DNA of 64,000 nt. It comes from Inia geoffrensis. Lineage: Eukaryota; Chordata; Mammalia; Artiodactyla; Iniidae. The notes beneath the pieces are model-generated. The model saw only the letters and a program-made list of their open reading frames with translations, was not told where the DNA came from and did not search any database. Positions 12,064-25,100 of this stretch are shown here, piece after piece. The stretch spans positions 71,036,784-71,100,783 of the forward strand of contig CM070910.1 in assembly GCA_036417435.1 (NCBI GenBank), given 5' to 3'. Numbering within the stretch: position 1 is the first letter of the stretch; each line of letters opens with the position of its first letter. The translations under genes were made by a program, and so were the position numbers.

Positions 12064-12188
12064 CTTTCTTTCTTTTTTTTGGCCATGCCATGTGGCTTGC
12101 AGGATTTTAGTTCTTAGACCAGGGATCAAACCCGGGCCCTTGGCAATGAAAGCACAGAGTCCTAACCATTAGACTGCCAGGGAATTCC
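12064..12188 (-). mobile_element. CHR-1-like short SINE, antisense
   Basis: The antisense copy reads 'ggccatgccatgtggcttgc' through 'gaccagggatcaaacccg' to 'ctgccagggaattccct'. It represents the short SINE form of about 125 bp. Near-identical duplications 'ctagaagtggttttc' and 'ctagaagcagttttc' flank it at 12050-12063 and 12189-12202, so it is a complete insertion somewhat older than the long forms. Confidence 0.92.
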
Positions 12189-12202
12189 CTAGAAGCAGTT
12201 TT

Positions 12203-13976
12203 CATAACTGCTGCGCTGCTGCCTCCAAGTTACCCTGTAAGCCATCTTGGTGTTGCTCTTCTCCCAGTTGGGGGTTGTGGACATTGGAGGGTGTCTCTGG
12301 GAGATGCAGTGGCTCTCAGTGCTGGCTACGTGTTCAAATCTCCAGAAGAACCTTTTAAAAAATGTAGATGCCCTGACTCACTCTCAGGATTATTCAGTTC
12401 AGTTGATTTGTGTTGGGGCCTGCCCCTGTGTATTTTAAGATGATCCTCAGGTGATCGTTGTGCTGTCTGCATCAAAAACCATGGAGACAGTTCTATGTGA
12501 CCAAGACCCCAGGGGACAGTGACATACTACACAAGTTGCTTTTTTCTATAGTCATTTGCAACTTGTCTTTTCCAAGCCCAGTTCCATTTTTCTACCCTTA
12601 TCATTGGCTTTCCTATTAGGACACATTTTTGGAATAAGTATAGCATTATTCCTTTAATAGCTCCTGTTTTTCATTTAATCTGCATTACTTGTAAAATGCC
12701 ACCTCCACTATCACAATTAGGTGGAGTAAACCACTCTGGCTGCTGATTTGGGCCAAGTTAACTTCTCTCTGATACTTTGAATTATGTTCTGGTTTCATTG
12801 ATTTACTGTCAGTCAGCGATATGCAAAATAAAATTTGGTACGTATTGTACGTAGTGTATAATGGTAAAGTCTGGCATGTGGCACTGAGTGATTCTACAGT
12901 GAAAATATCCACACCACATCTTTACCTAAACCTTTCCCAGTCTGCACTCCCATTCCTTTGGCTGAATGCACAGGCCCTTTTATATGGTGTAGTTTATGCA
13001 AACCATATTTTGTGAATGAAGTTGGAATGATAAATTGGCTTATTGAGCTAATCCTGCATTTTTGTATGCCGTTATGGTCTTAGCTTATAGTCCCATAGTC
13101 TTAGTTCCCTACAGGCTAAATTATCTTAGTTCTCTATAAGATAGAGCCTCTTCTTCGGTGGATCTAAAGTTCCGAAAATATTCTTAGAAAAGTCAGTTGT
13201 AAACATCAGTAGTCAGCAATAAATTGGATAGATTGGAAGCCTATTATTTGCTTTGTTAAAGGGATTATCACAGGCTTTCTTTAGGGATCCAATTTACTTA
13301 GGTATTTAAGGTGAGTCCCACATCCTCAGAGGATTATGATAGCTTATTGTTTGACTTCCACAAGGAGCACCCATGTGGCATTCCATGAGAAGCGTCACTG
13401 CAGTTCTACTTAAAACAACAAAGGTTCATAAGGATATGTATCATGATTAGTAGGCAAAATGCTTAGCTGGTTCTGAAGACAACAGACCTGGGAGGCTGGG
13501 GAGGACAGAAAGAAAAACTGAAGGGAGTAGGGGGTCTCAGAGGCAGCGCTAGCCAGGGAACTGGGGAGACAGCCCGGAGTTGGTCTTCCACCTGGCTGAG
13601 CTGGACTGCGCCTCACTTTCTTTCCAGTCCTAACAGCCTAGGTTTTGGTTCACTACCATAATTGACATCTTTGTTTCCGTGTATCAGATGAGCGCCTCAT
13701 CATGCTTATGACCAGGATTTATATGGTCTAAAGTGCCTTAAGATGATCATTTTAAGCCACTGATGGTCTTTAAAGGATTGTTAATTGTTGACTTTTAATA
13801 AAAGTAAGCTTCTTGCAGTCTTGTCAAGACACCTTAGGAGGGGCTGGTCACTGAGAGACTTAGAGGAAGAATTGTGGATCAGGGGAATTTTAAAGGGAGG
13901 AGGGAGTTAGTGAGAAGTTTGTGGGGGTCAGGGGGAGTGTAAAGAACGTGGAAACATGTGGAAGAAGGTAGAAGTG
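12203..13976. other. Unique non-coding DNA
   Basis: No gene, RNA or clear repeat is recognised in this stretch. Short open frames on both strands look random. Confidence 0.5.
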
Positions 13977-13989
13977 GGAGAGGTTTTAT

Positions 13990-14118
13990 CTGTTTTTGTT
14001 TTTGTTTTTGGCCGCTCCGCACAGCATGCGGGATCTTAGTTCCCAGACCAGGGATCGAACCCTCACTCCCTGCAGTGGAAGCAGGGGTCTTAACCACTGG
14101 ACTGCCAGGGAAGTCCCA
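13990..14118 (-). mobile_element. CHR-1-like short SINE, antisense
   Basis: The antisense element has an interrupted poly-T tail ('tttttgtttttgtttttgg') and then 'gatcttagttcccagacc' to 'ctgccagggaagtccc'. Exact duplications 'ggagaggttttat' lie at 13977-13989 and 14119-14131. Confidence 0.94.
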
Positions 14119-15152
14119 GGAGAGGTTTTATTTAAAGGCGTCGTTCCTTGACTCCGTTTGTGGTTGAAATCCGCACAGCTGCCAAATCTGTGTTATTATT
14201 ACTTTTTAGAAAAAGCTCATGAATCATGGTTGTTACTTTGAAGCTTTTCCGAACCATGTGAAAATAAAGATTACTGAGAGCAAATCTAGAAGTTAATCCA
14301 CCTGAGTCTGAGCGCCAACATGTGCCAACTGTCCAGGCTGTAACTCTGGGCTGATGTCAGGTTGGAGATCAGAGCATGAACAAAGGTTTGTGTTTCTCCT
14401 AATCCCTTACTGGCCCTCCTGGGCCCTACCAAAGCCAAATTCTAGGAGGTCTTCAGGGATGTGGCTTCAGAGCTGGCCTGAATGAAGAGCCCTTTGAAGC
14501 TTCTGTGGGAGTTTTCTGTTATTTCCATTCCATGGAGGTCCAGGATGAGACCCCCAGCTCCCTGTGAAGCAGCAGGTAAGAAAGGAGGTCAGCTGGACAC
14601 ATGGACAGGACCAGCGACCCCTCACTGAGAGAGCAGGTCTGGGGACAGATGGTATTAGCATTGAATTAATAATTTTCACAAAACCGGAAAATGTTGTATT
14701 GCAATGAGAGAGTCTGTCCTTTGGGTTTCTTTTTAAAAACTCTTAAAAATATACTTTATACATGATTCTTTTGATCAGTTTGTTTCACTTTAATAAAATA
14801 TTAAAACCACTCGATGTGTTCACAGGTTGAGGGGAGTTGGGACTAACTCAAGGAACATTTTAATTTTTTGTCTTCCACCTTTTTTCCTTCCCTTTAGCTC
14901 ACTGACTACTTCCTTGGGCCGGACATCCTTCTCCTGGGTGCCTGGTGACGCCTCCTGATGTTCGGGGACCCTTCCTTTGTCCCTCCCTGCCTGGGCAGGG
15001 TGTCCTGCTCTGAGCTTTTGATTTTCTCCTTCAGTCCGCCTCCTGCTTCCTTATTAAACTGTCAGGATGAGTTCCTCAGAGCTTGTTAGGACTGGGGCCA
15101 AGGCAGTAAATGAATTCAGGATAAAGAGTTCATGGACCACAATGGTCCAAAG

Positions 15153-15476
15153 GAAGGGCCTGCAAACTTTTTCTTTGAAGGGCCTAATAGCAAGTACTTT
15201 AGGCTTTGCGGGCCTGGGGTTTCTGTCACAACTGCTTGACTTTGCTGTTGTCGTGAGAAAGTAGCTTTAGACAACATTTAAAGAAAATGTATAGCTCTGT
15301 TCCAATAAACCATTATTCGTGGAACACTGAAACATGAATTTCATATAATTTTCATTTGATGTAGAATATTTCTTTTCAACTATTTACAAACATGAAAGCC
15401 ATTCTTAGCTCACGGACCATACAAACATAGGTGGTAAGCTGCATTTGGCCCTGGGGCCATAGTTCGCTGATCCCAG
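15153..15476 (-). mobile_element. hAT-type (Charlie-like) non-autonomous DNA transposon, long form
   Basis: The element has matching imperfect terminal repeats ('gggcctgcaaacttt' at the left, 'gttcgctgatccc' at the right). The internal text 'aggctttgcgggcctgg' and 'ttccaataaaccattatt' is typical of a mammalian hAT MITE family whose name I cannot fix. Eight-base target duplications gtccaaag (15145-15152) and atctaaag (15477-15484) match at 6 of 8 positions. There is no transposase gene. A shorter relative lies at 16600-16816 in the opposite orientation. Confidence 0.82.
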
Positions 15477-16249
15477 ATCTAAAGTGTAAGTTCTTTCAGA
15501 TAATTTTTCCATATTACTGGGATATTAAATTTCTTTAACCAGAAAGGTAATTAGCAATTTCAGGCATTGTGTGTATGAGGGGTCGTGAGGAAGCTTTCAC
15601 CAGCTCTCACAGCTCAGAGACCACTGCCTGTCTCTCTTGCTTCCTGGAGACCAAGTGTGGAAAGAGCCTCATCTTTCAGGTGCGCCTGGTCAGCCCCATA
15701 TAAATAAGCTCCACCGTGAGTAGGTTTTGCTGAATAAACAACAAGTGTTTATGAGAATAAACACTTCTCATTCAGGTTTTAGAACACAGAAAGCTCTGAT
15801 TCACAGTGTGAGTCAATTATAGAGCCCTACTAATTTGTCTTTAGATATATCTGATGCCCTGCTATGACACTTGTCCAGAGTGGCATACCTTCCTTGTGTC
15901 TTTGTTTTTTTGGGTGTGCCAGCTATATGGAGTATGTAGCAACCTTAAAAATCCCAGTGGCTTAATAAGTAAAGGTTTGGATTCCAGTGCAGATAAATAG
16001 CAACAGGTTGGTGGGGTGAACGATGAGGGAGAGGTCTCTGTCCCATTCAGTTCTTTAGGGACCCAGGCTCCTTCATCTAGTGGCTTCATCATTCCCCAAG
16101 ACCTTAGAGTATCCTGCTGACCCTCTGCATCTGCGTAGCAGACAACAGGGTATGTGGAGGACCTTGTGAGGGGTGCTTTAGGGACTTGGCTAGAAGCCCA
16201 GCTGGAGGTGTTGGCAGGAGCCTTGACTCCCCTCTATGTGGGCCTCTCT

Positions 16250-16480
16250 ATGGGGCTGCTCGGACTTCCTCACAGCATGGCAGCTGGATTCCACAAGCAA
16301 GTGCAACAAAAAGCAGGTATGAGAAACTGCCAGCCTGGAAACTGGCACAGTATCCCTTCTGCTGTATTCTACTGGTCAAGCAATCACAGAGGCAGCTCTG
16401 GTTAAAGAGGAGAGGGGAAGGCTCTTACCTCTTCCGTTGGAAGAGTTTCAGAGAACTTGCAGCCACCTTGAATATCCCAG
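16250..16480 (-). repeat. Possible ancient LTR fragment
   Basis: The text 'cctcacagcatggcagctgg' followed by a diverged 'tattctactggtcaagcaat' resembles an antisense fragment of an old mammal-wide LTR-type repeat. Similarity is judged from memory only, and no ends or target duplication can be seen. Confidence 0.35.
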
Positions 16481-16599
16481 AGCGTTATGTGGAGAGTTGA
16501 TATGACTAAGTGTATAAATGTGACACTAACACAGAAGTCTCTGTTCACTTCCACTCTGAACTGTGGAGCATGTTGGTGCTACAGGCTGACTGTCTAAAG

Positions 16600-16816
16600 C
16601 AAGGCTTGGCTGACTATGGCCTGGGACTCATATCTGGCCAGTGTCTATCACTGTAAATAAAGGTTTATTGAAACATAGCTATGATTAGTCTTTTATATGT
16701 AATTTGTGGCTGCTTTCAGGCTACAGCAGCAGAGTTAAATAATTGCGATAGAGACTACATGGCCTAAAGCCTAAAATGTTTACTCTCTGACCTTTATGGA
16801 AGTTTACTGATGCCTC
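16600..16816 (+). mobile_element. hAT-type (Charlie-like) MITE, short form
   Basis: This belongs to the same family as the element at 15153-15476, inverted relative to it and internally shorter (217 bp). It contains 'aataaaggtttattgaaac' and 'ggcctaaagcctaaaatg'. Eight-base duplications gtctaaag (16592-16599) and ctctaaag (16817-16824) match at 7 of 8 positions and fit the known hAT-Charlie preference for a TCTAGA-like core. No coding content. Confidence 0.85.
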
Positions 16817-16824
16817 CTCTAAAG

Positions 16825-19800
16825 AGACTCAGAAAATGGCCATCATTAGGCCTAAGTGCAATCAGCTTGAAAAAGCAGTATCTGCCTTTGTGATTGACAT
16901 GAGGGCAAGCACATCACTGACAGTCAGGAGTTGCTCTGGCTTTGATAACAGAGCCCTTTAAAAGTGTTCAGGTTATGCATTTTCTGCCATCAAATTACCC
17001 AAATCTCCGGCGGGATGGAATTTTCTGGTAATCGTACTTGGCAACCCCTACCTGGCAGCAAGCTATATGTTCCCTTTTACCTGTTGTTCGGCATCCTCCA
17101 GCTCCATTGCTGCAATCATGTTTGCAGTTGGCAGGACCTGGGGTGTGTTTTTCCAGCCTGCATAATTTGGATGTTTTGGGAGCCTCTGGAGCTGAGTTGG
17201 TCTTAACTTTTCTGTGGGTCTTCTCAGACATTGTTTGTATTATTGTTAATGGAGAAAGATCTCTCATTTGACACTCTTTCTTCTGAAGCAAAGTTCCAAG
17301 CACTGGTCTTATGTTTTCCTTTTGTTTTTTTTTTTAAGTCAGTTCTAGATTATTTGTATTTGTGGCATGTGTGTGTACATGCTGTAGGAATAAATTTAAA
17401 ATGAAGAAAAATCAAATCACTTATTTGAAATTGATATTTGGAATTCTCTCTTTCTCTCTCATTTTCTTCCTCTGTGAAGCCCCACTTTAATCAAGTAAGC
17501 ATTCACAGACAACTCACATCGAAAATTCACATATAAAAACCCTGACTGTAGGAAGCCCAAGAGTCACTTTTCAGCCTCCTCCCATCTCTGTCCCTAGAGG
17601 GCTTATGGTCACACCAATGGCTTGGACACCTGAGAAGGACGCCTTGGATTACATGTGCTGTGTTCCATTTACATCCTGGGCCCCTTGGTTGACACTTTGT
17701 CTACAGACATGTAGAAGAAGTTCTTTGCTTAACCTATGCTTTATCATCTCATCATTCATTACCAAGGAATAAACAGAAACCTGCAGATCTCACTCCCCAA
17801 GGAAACCAGAGACTTGAAGGCATCCAGGACTGAGGCTTTCTGTTTTCTTTAGACTCTGCATCAACAGGAAATTGTGTGTTCTCCTTTACTTTATTACTAT
17901 TATTTTGCAAATTCTGTGTTGTGTTTGGATTTTGTTCCTTTGATTTGTGTAAATCTGAAACAGGCTGTTAATCCCAAACAGCAGAAACATTCACTGATTT
18001 GCTTCTTTAACATTTTGTGAATGTTCAGCAGAAGCCAGAGTCATAGAGGTGATAATGAAATGACAGTGTGTGTTAGGTAGCCCTGCCCCATCACAACAAC
18101 CTTAGCCCAGCAAGTCAAGCCAGGTCAACATGAGCACATGGTGTAACTATGTTACTACCCCTACATGCGCTGGCTTCTGTTAACCACATTGGAAATGGTA
18201 GAGAGGCTTTATTAGAAAAGAGAAGTGGCAGAGGAGATGGGTATAGGACTTAACAATTTGGGGACATGGATTTTGGGAAACTCATCCTCTCCTCCAAGAC
18301 AAATGTGTACATTCTGTCCTTAACGGATAGTGAGAGCATGCTGGAAGGTTCTTGTAAGGAAACACAGCTGGTCATAGGTTCACAATCAAGGAGCTGCCCT
18401 CCTCTGTCTTCAGTTTTCCATCTTGCCTTCCCATGTGACGCCAGCTTGACCAGCTGAATAAGTTTGGACCATCAGTGGGATGACAAGCGATATAGTCAAT
18501 TAACCTGACATTCACTCTGGTATTCTATTTTGTACATCGGCTCAGTTGACTAATTAGTGCCCTAGTGTAGTAAAAAAGCTAATGTCCCTTCCCAGATACC
18601 AAGCACATAGCGTAAAATACCTCTGTTCTGGAGAGTTATTTGGTTTCTTTCATCCTTGGTATCTTTATTGAGGGAATGAGAATGAGGACCCAGTCAGTCC
18701 TGAGTGTAACATCCTACAGATAAGGAAACAGGGCAGAGAGATGGCAAATGTCTTGGGTGAGTTCTCTGAGCAGACCTTTAACTGTCACTGGGTCACAGCA
18801 TTGCTTTCTACCTTTCTCTTTCCCAGTCTTTGGCTACATTTTCTCCACTTAATCCCTATCACACTGTGGGTCGGCATCTGTGACAGATGCATGGTTTTCA
18901 ACTCTGGCTGCTAAAGCCCCTGGTCTTCCCTCTTTCCTTACACAAAGTCTCCTCTGCTGAATTGTCCTATGCATGTGATTAGGAGACACTTGTTCTCCTA
19001 GAAGTTGTCAGCAGTCATTTCTCTTGGACAGAGGTTCACTCTTTTGGGGCCCTGGTGTTGGCTGGCATCAAGCCTTGAGAGAAGAGAGTGAAGCTACCGT
19101 GTGGGGCAGAAAGAGAAATCTGTGGACTGCTGAGAAGTTGTGGAGGGAGGACAGGAAATGGCCATGGGATCGTGGGATGCTATACAGTACATGATGGGAC
19201 ACTCCCAGTGCCCAGTGACATTACTTACTGCACGCGTCATCTTGCAAGAACAGATTTCTTTGTGTAAATTGGAAAAGAGGCTTAGTTTCTGAGTTAATGT
19301 CGAGTGACACAGAGACAGTTTGCTCAACACTGAAGGCAGAATTGGAAGAGACGTCATGGAAACAAACCCTAAGGATCTTTTGGAACCCATGGGAGGGTTT
19401 GAACTGTCGCCGACTATGGAATTGATTGCTCAAGTGTATATAGGTTCATGAGGGTTGGGAAAGCCTCAGATGACACCTGGGGTACACAGGTCAATCTGTT
19501 CAAAGCAAAGCTTTGGTAACTATGGAATGAATACACGTATGGAGCCTTTCATTCCTCCAGTAGGGAAGCTTGAACTTGGCATGGAGAGGGATTAGAAGAT
19601 CTCACCCATTTCTTTCTGGAGCTTCAGTTAGGACGCATTTGAGTAAAGTCAGAAGCGAGGGACATCTCTAACCACTGTGTCCTAGGGGTGGGGTGCAGAG
19701 AACAAGGTCAGAGTAGCTAGTGGACCTTTGGACACCTGGACTGTAGCCTTCTGTGTGCCTGCCTTTGCTTCTCTGTCTCTTGCTTTCTTTCTCTCTCTCT

Positions 19801-20060
19801 TTCTGTCTCACAAGAAGGCAGATCAGGGTGGAAGAAGCAGGATGGGTTGTGACATTCTGGAGCATCTGAAGCTGGCATTTCCCCTGGACAGAGGAGGTGC
19901 CTCTCTTTTTCGGATCCCTCTCCCCAAGGCTAAAATGCTTTGACCAAGTATTAAAGGTTTCTGTTCATCAATTGGAAGTGAGGAAATAAGCACTCTTGAA
20001 AGAGGTTTCACCTTGATTTAAAATTGCACTATGGATCAACGGCCAGTGTCAGGATGTGGA
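16825..20060. other. Unique non-coding DNA
   Basis: No gene is recognised. A diverged MIR-like antisense core may lie around 18712-18815 ('cagataaggaaacagggc'). A pyrimidine-rich simple stretch lies near 19770-19805. Confidence 0.45.
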
Positions 20061-20077
20061 ATAAAGAGTGAGGAGGG

Positions 20078-20287
20078 GGCTTCCCTGGTGGTGCAGTGGT
20101 TGAGTCCGCCTGCCGATGCAGGGGATGCGGGTTCATGCCCCGGTCCGGGAAGATCCCACATGCCGAGGAGCAGCTGGGCCCGTGAGCCATGGCCGCTGAG
20201 CCTGCGCGTCCGGAGCCTGTGCTCCGCATCGGGAGAGGCCACAGCAGTGGGAGGCCCGCATACCGCAAAAAAAAAAAAAAAAACAAA
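20078..20287 (+). mobile_element. CHR-type tRNA-derived SINE
   Basis: This is a sense insertion from 'gcttccctggtggtgcagtg' to an A-tail at 20268-20287. Flanking duplications 'aaagagtgaggaggg' (20063-20077) and 'aaagagtgaggggg' (20288-20301) differ by one indel. The downstream half carries an extra 'ctgtgctccgcatcgggag' part, as in the ~210-bp forms. Confidence 0.95.
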
Positions 20288-20374
20288 AAAGAGTGAGGGG
20301 GAAGCAGAGCCCGAGGAGGGCTGGGATGCAGGAGGGTGGTAAAACTTAGACGATATCCACAGTTTCAGACTCTT

Positions 20375-20540
20375 GTACATTTTAATCCTTGCGATAACAC
20401 CCTTGAAGGTGGCATGATTATCTTTAGTTTACAAATGGAAAGAACAAGTCTTTTTTTGTACAAATAGGGAAACCAAGGCACAGAAAGATATTCAGTATCC
20501 CTGGATACCCAGCAGTGGTGAGCCGAGGGCAGAAATGGTG
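20375..20540 (-). mobile_element. MIR SINE, antisense, with internal duplication
   Basis: The antisense MIR core 'gggaaaccaaggcacagaaa' is recognisable. The preceding 'tttacaaatggaaagaacaa' looks like a second diverged copy of the same core section about 35 bases earlier. Old and degraded. Confidence 0.6.
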
Positions 20541-21268
20541 CATAAAAGGGAACACGTTGTGTGGAAGAACAAATTTTCCTACTTCAGGATTTTCCGTGGG
20601 CTGGCTCTGATGGCTGTCGGGGGGTGGGGAACGGGAAAGACTGAGTGAATCCAGGAGGGGGGACACTCAGATCGGGGGAAGAGAGGAGAGAGAGAAAAGT
20701 TGCAAAGAAAGGGAAGTGAGGAGAAATGAGAGAAGAGCTCTTCTTTGCAGCAATAGATATTCATAGGAGATTTCTCTGTGCTCTGTTGGAACAAAATAAA
20801 TGCAGTAGGATGTCATAATTGGAAGTCAATCAAAATATTGTGCATGGTCTGGAATTGGTTTTAAAAAAATCAAAACTATCTAGGAGAGATTCTTTATTTT
20901 TTTGACTTTAAAAACATTGCAGTTAAATGTGCTTCTGATCAGAGGGGAAGCAAGAAGGGGGCACTGGGCCAAACATATGTAGGCAGGTGCTGTACAACTT
21001 CTCCACACGACTCTGCCAAAGCACCCTGCCAGTGACCTCGGCACTTAATGGAAAATGTGTGTTTCTCTGTGAACACATTGGGAGAAGGATGAGACCTCCC
21101 AGCTGATCTGGATTGGATATCAAGATGATATTTGAGCATATCACTCCAGAGGTGTCAGAATAGGCAATTTCCTCTCCACATCTTGTCCTGCCCCACGCCT
21201 CTACCCAGACTCCCTCCCGTGTCCTGATTGTAGCTTATCCAGCAGCAAAGTGTGGAAGGCTTTTTTAT

Positions 21269-21464
21269 TTTTGCGGTATGCGGGCCTCTCACTGTTGTGG
21301 CCTCTCCTGTTGCGGAGCACAGGCTCCGGACGCGCAGGCTCAGCGGCCATGGCTCACGGGCCCAGCCACTCTGCGGCATGTGGGATCTTCCCGGACTGGG
21401 GCACGAACCTGTGTCCCCTGCATCGGCAGGCGGACTCTCAACCACTGCGCCACCAGGGAAGCCC
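21269..21464 (-). mobile_element. CHR-type tRNA-derived SINE
   Basis: This is an antisense insertion whose T-rich start lies near 21261-21272 and which ends 'ccaccagggaagccc'. Duplications 'tggaaggcttttttat' (21253-21268) and 'tggaaggctttttat' (21465-21479) flank it. CpG sites are still largely intact, which suggests a young copy. Confidence 0.95.
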
Positions 21465-21722
21465 TGGAAGGCTTTTTATCTCATAGGATAATGAGGCTGC
21501 TGAACGTCAGTGTTGGCAGATTTTGAAAAAATAGCAGAGAATAAGTCTGTCTCCTGGCCTTCTTCCCTATTTTTAGAATGAGCAAGGTTTTCTGTTTTAC
21601 CTCTTAATTTTCTATGGTTAGCAACTACAAGGTCAGGGAAATGAAGCATAATGAGATGAAGTGCGTTTATACCATCTCAGGACAGGTGTAGTTGCAGGTG
21701 TCCCAGCTTTAGCTGGAGTGGG

Positions 21723-22168
21723 TGGATTAGTTTCCTAGGGTTGCTGTAACAAATTACCATAACATTGGTGACTTAAAACAACAGAAATTTATTCTCTCAT
21801 AGTTCTGGAGGCATGAAGTTCAAAATCAAGGTGTTGGCATGGTGATGCTTCATGTGAAACTCTGGGTAGAGTCCTTCCTTGCCTCTTCCTAGCTCCTGTT
21901 GGTGGTCTGCAACCCCTGGCATTCCTTGGCTTGTAGCTGCATCACTCCAATCTCTGCCTCTGTCATCACACGGCATTGTCCCTGTGTATCTCTGTCTCCA
22001 CCTGGCGTTTTCCTCTTCTAGTCCAGTCATTTTGGACTACAGCCCACCCTAGGTGTAATCTTAACTGGATTACATCGGCAAAGGTCCTATTTCCAAATAA
22101 GGTCACAGGTACCAATGAGTTAGGGCTTCAACATATATATTTTTTTGGTGACAATTCAACCTGTAACA
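21723..22168 (-). mobile_element. MLT1-type MaLR solo LTR
   Basis: On the minus strand the block begins TGTTACAGG and ends with the classic MLT1 3' end (antisense 'attagtttcctagggttgc'). It includes 'aacaacagaaatttattctc' in antisense, which carries the polyadenylation signal, and 'tttccaaataaggtcac'. TG...CA ends define 446 bases. The possible 5-base duplication GTGGG/GCAGG is poor, as expected for this old family. No internal region. Confidence 0.88.
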
Positions 22169-25100
22169 GCAGGTATTCAGGTCTGGTGTGCTGGTGGGGG
22201 CAGGAGCCTGGGCAGGGAGTCACAGGCAGTGGGGGAAGGACAGAGTTGGTTGAGATCTGTTGTACAACCTGGTTCACTCCAAAGAGGCAAGTTTGAGGCC
22301 CGCAGAGAACGGCTGTGGGCTCAGTGGTCAGGGAACTCTGGGGGGCTCAGGTCATAGACTGGGGCCCAAGAGATGCAGCGTGCAGAGAGGGAGAGAGACT
22401 TTCTTGACTTTTTCAAGGAATGTGGTGTGACTTTGGCACATAGAGGACCCCAGGGACACAGCCCTACTTGGCACCTTGAAGCCTGGCAGTCTCAAGGGTG
22501 CTGGGGACAAATAGCAGTGTCAGAATGAGGCTTTCTCACGATGTTTTGGGATAGAAGTAAAAGAGCAAGGGAAAGAGAAGAGCCCCGAGGACCCAGAATT
22601 GCTGGCTCTTTAGTAGAATGGCCATATAGACAATTGTGTGAACTGGGAGAATATCTGGGCAGAAGCGGGTGCTATCAATAATTACCCCTGGACAGCTGGG
22701 ACTTGTCAGGCAAACTAGTCGCACGGTCACCCTGCTCTTCAGAGACCCGTGTAATGTGAGCAGGACAGCTTAATTCCGTGCTGACCCTAAATCACAGGTA
22801 CAGTGGGCCTGTAGGGCAGTAATCTTTTATTGAATTGAATTGGTTTAGAGGTGGGCCCCAGGAGACAATAAAATTTATTGTTTTGATTTCAGACTTCTTT
22901 AAGAAAATGCCCTTTTAGGGTAATTGAAATGATCTAGACTTTTGCCATTGGACTAAACTCCAGAACAGTGCTGTCTTTGTTGAGACAACGCAGGAACTGC
23001 AGGAAAATGCACAAGTGCTAATTATATGGGGCTGGAGGGTCGGGCTCCAGGGAAGGGAAGTGGTCTTCTCCCATCAGATTGTCAGACTGCTGATATTGGT
23101 GGGGATCATTAGAATAGCAAGTGATCGCCTTTGACACCAGATCCTGAGGGGATGAGGGCTCCATTGAAGAGTTGGGGACTGGGAAAGGGACTCTTGGCCA
23201 CTTGGCCTGGCTTCAACCCCAAACTGAGGGCTGAGGATTACAGATGGGGCAGGGCGAGTGGTGCTACGAAAAGGTCTCAGGAAAGGACACAAGGAGAACC
23301 AAAGTCATGCTATGCCTACTTCCAAAGGGTCTAGAAACAGGCTTTCTATATGTGGAGGGAATCGCTGGTGGAGGAATTCAGAGCCATTTAGTTTCTTTTC
23401 TTGGCTGGGTCACTATCATTCTCTAGGCACCAGGCTGGCTGGCTTCTCTGAAAGATGTTGGGTTCCAAATATGACATTGACAACAGAGATGCCATTATGA
23501 TGTACTGTTCTAGGAGCTCCCTGCCTGCTGCTCTGGAAGAATGGAAAGAGCTTAGGTCCCAGAGGATCTTCATGAGGCTCAGAGAAATTCATACCAGCGG
23601 TCCCAGGCAGGCATGAAGAGTCTCTGAGGCTGACTCTGGCCCTACAGCTTTTCTAGTAAGCTCACACTACTACCTGGCATGCTGGCGAATTGAACATGTG
23701 TACACGAAGATCATTCTTTATAAGTGTCTCTGTCTTCAGTGAGCTATCGCTTGCAAGAGACTATTAGCTGAATGACATTCCAGTCTATTTAGTGACTAAT
23801 GAATATTTTTTTCTCAGCTTTATTTTAGTGAGATTCTGACACGCACGGTCCTTGGGATCTTCAATATTAAAACACTGACATTTTCTCTAAGCATGCATTT
23901 CTCATGAACTTCTTTGGTGGTGACCTCTGTGACCTCATATCTTCCAAGTTCATAAACTTTATTTTAGCTATTTGATAACATTTACTCTTTCTAATTTTAT
24001 CTTTCATTGTCCCCTTCTTAAATTCTGTAACTATTTAGTAAGCTTGGGCTGGTCCAGTGGAAAACGTGTTATTGGGTCCAGATTAAAACTCTTTTGAATG
24101 GTAATAATTTGAAAATTACTAATTCACTTTCTCTTTTGCCTTGATTGAAACACAAGCTTTGCTCTAGTTGGCCTAAGGCATCTCTTTGTTTCAGGGGAAG
24201 GAGGGCTTTTTGTTAGCATATTCAGTTAGGATATTCAGTTTCTATGGCAGCCAGGAGCAGTCAGGGAAGCATAGCCGCCATGAGGATGGTAGGAAGAAGG
24301 GCTTTAGTGTAAGAGTTAGACCTGACACAAAGGTAGGAGGAGCTGGGGAAGTGGCGATCTGGAAGAAAGGTTGGGGAAGATCAGAGAGAACCCCTCCTGA
24401 AGCACTGGTACTGGTGAACTAGTTGGAACCCGCAAGGAAACCCAAGAAGCCAAGCACATGTGGCCATGAAGGTGAGACCATGAGGTGAGCTCATGGAGAG
24501 GTCTGTGGGAAGCTGCTGACCTTGACAGTGACTGCCTCTTGGGTCTGCGGCCCAGTATCTGGTGGTGCTGATCATTGGCAGTCAGGAAGATGAACTTGTC
24601 AATCTTTTCTCGCTTCTCATTTGGGCAAAGCTATATTCTGTCAGAATTTCTTCTCAGTTATTCAAAGGTAGAACAAGGGGTAAACCAAAACTCCCCTGCT
24701 GATCAAATATTGCTAAGAGGAAGTCTATCTGTTTAAGGAACAATGCAACTGGGAAGGCAGGTGTGAGGTGAATGGTGATGTAGGTGAGTGAATAGGGGAA
24801 TGGCTCTTGCAGCTCCCACTTCTTCAGGGGGTTGGTTTGCAGTGGTCGGGTTTTATAATAATGGTGGAAAGATTGCCAGTTCATTATTCCAGATACATAA
24901 GTTCTCCGTAGCATGAAATGAAAATGTCATCACCCAAATCAACATTGTAGCAAGTGTGTAAACTTCAGATCTGATACCTGTCTGAATATCTTCTCTGCTA
25001 AATTAATTAAAACAAGCAGACAAAATAACGGGGAGAAACCATCTTTCTGCCTTTTTAAGTTTAAGAACCTGGCTAATTTGTTTTACTGTTTGTCTACTTT

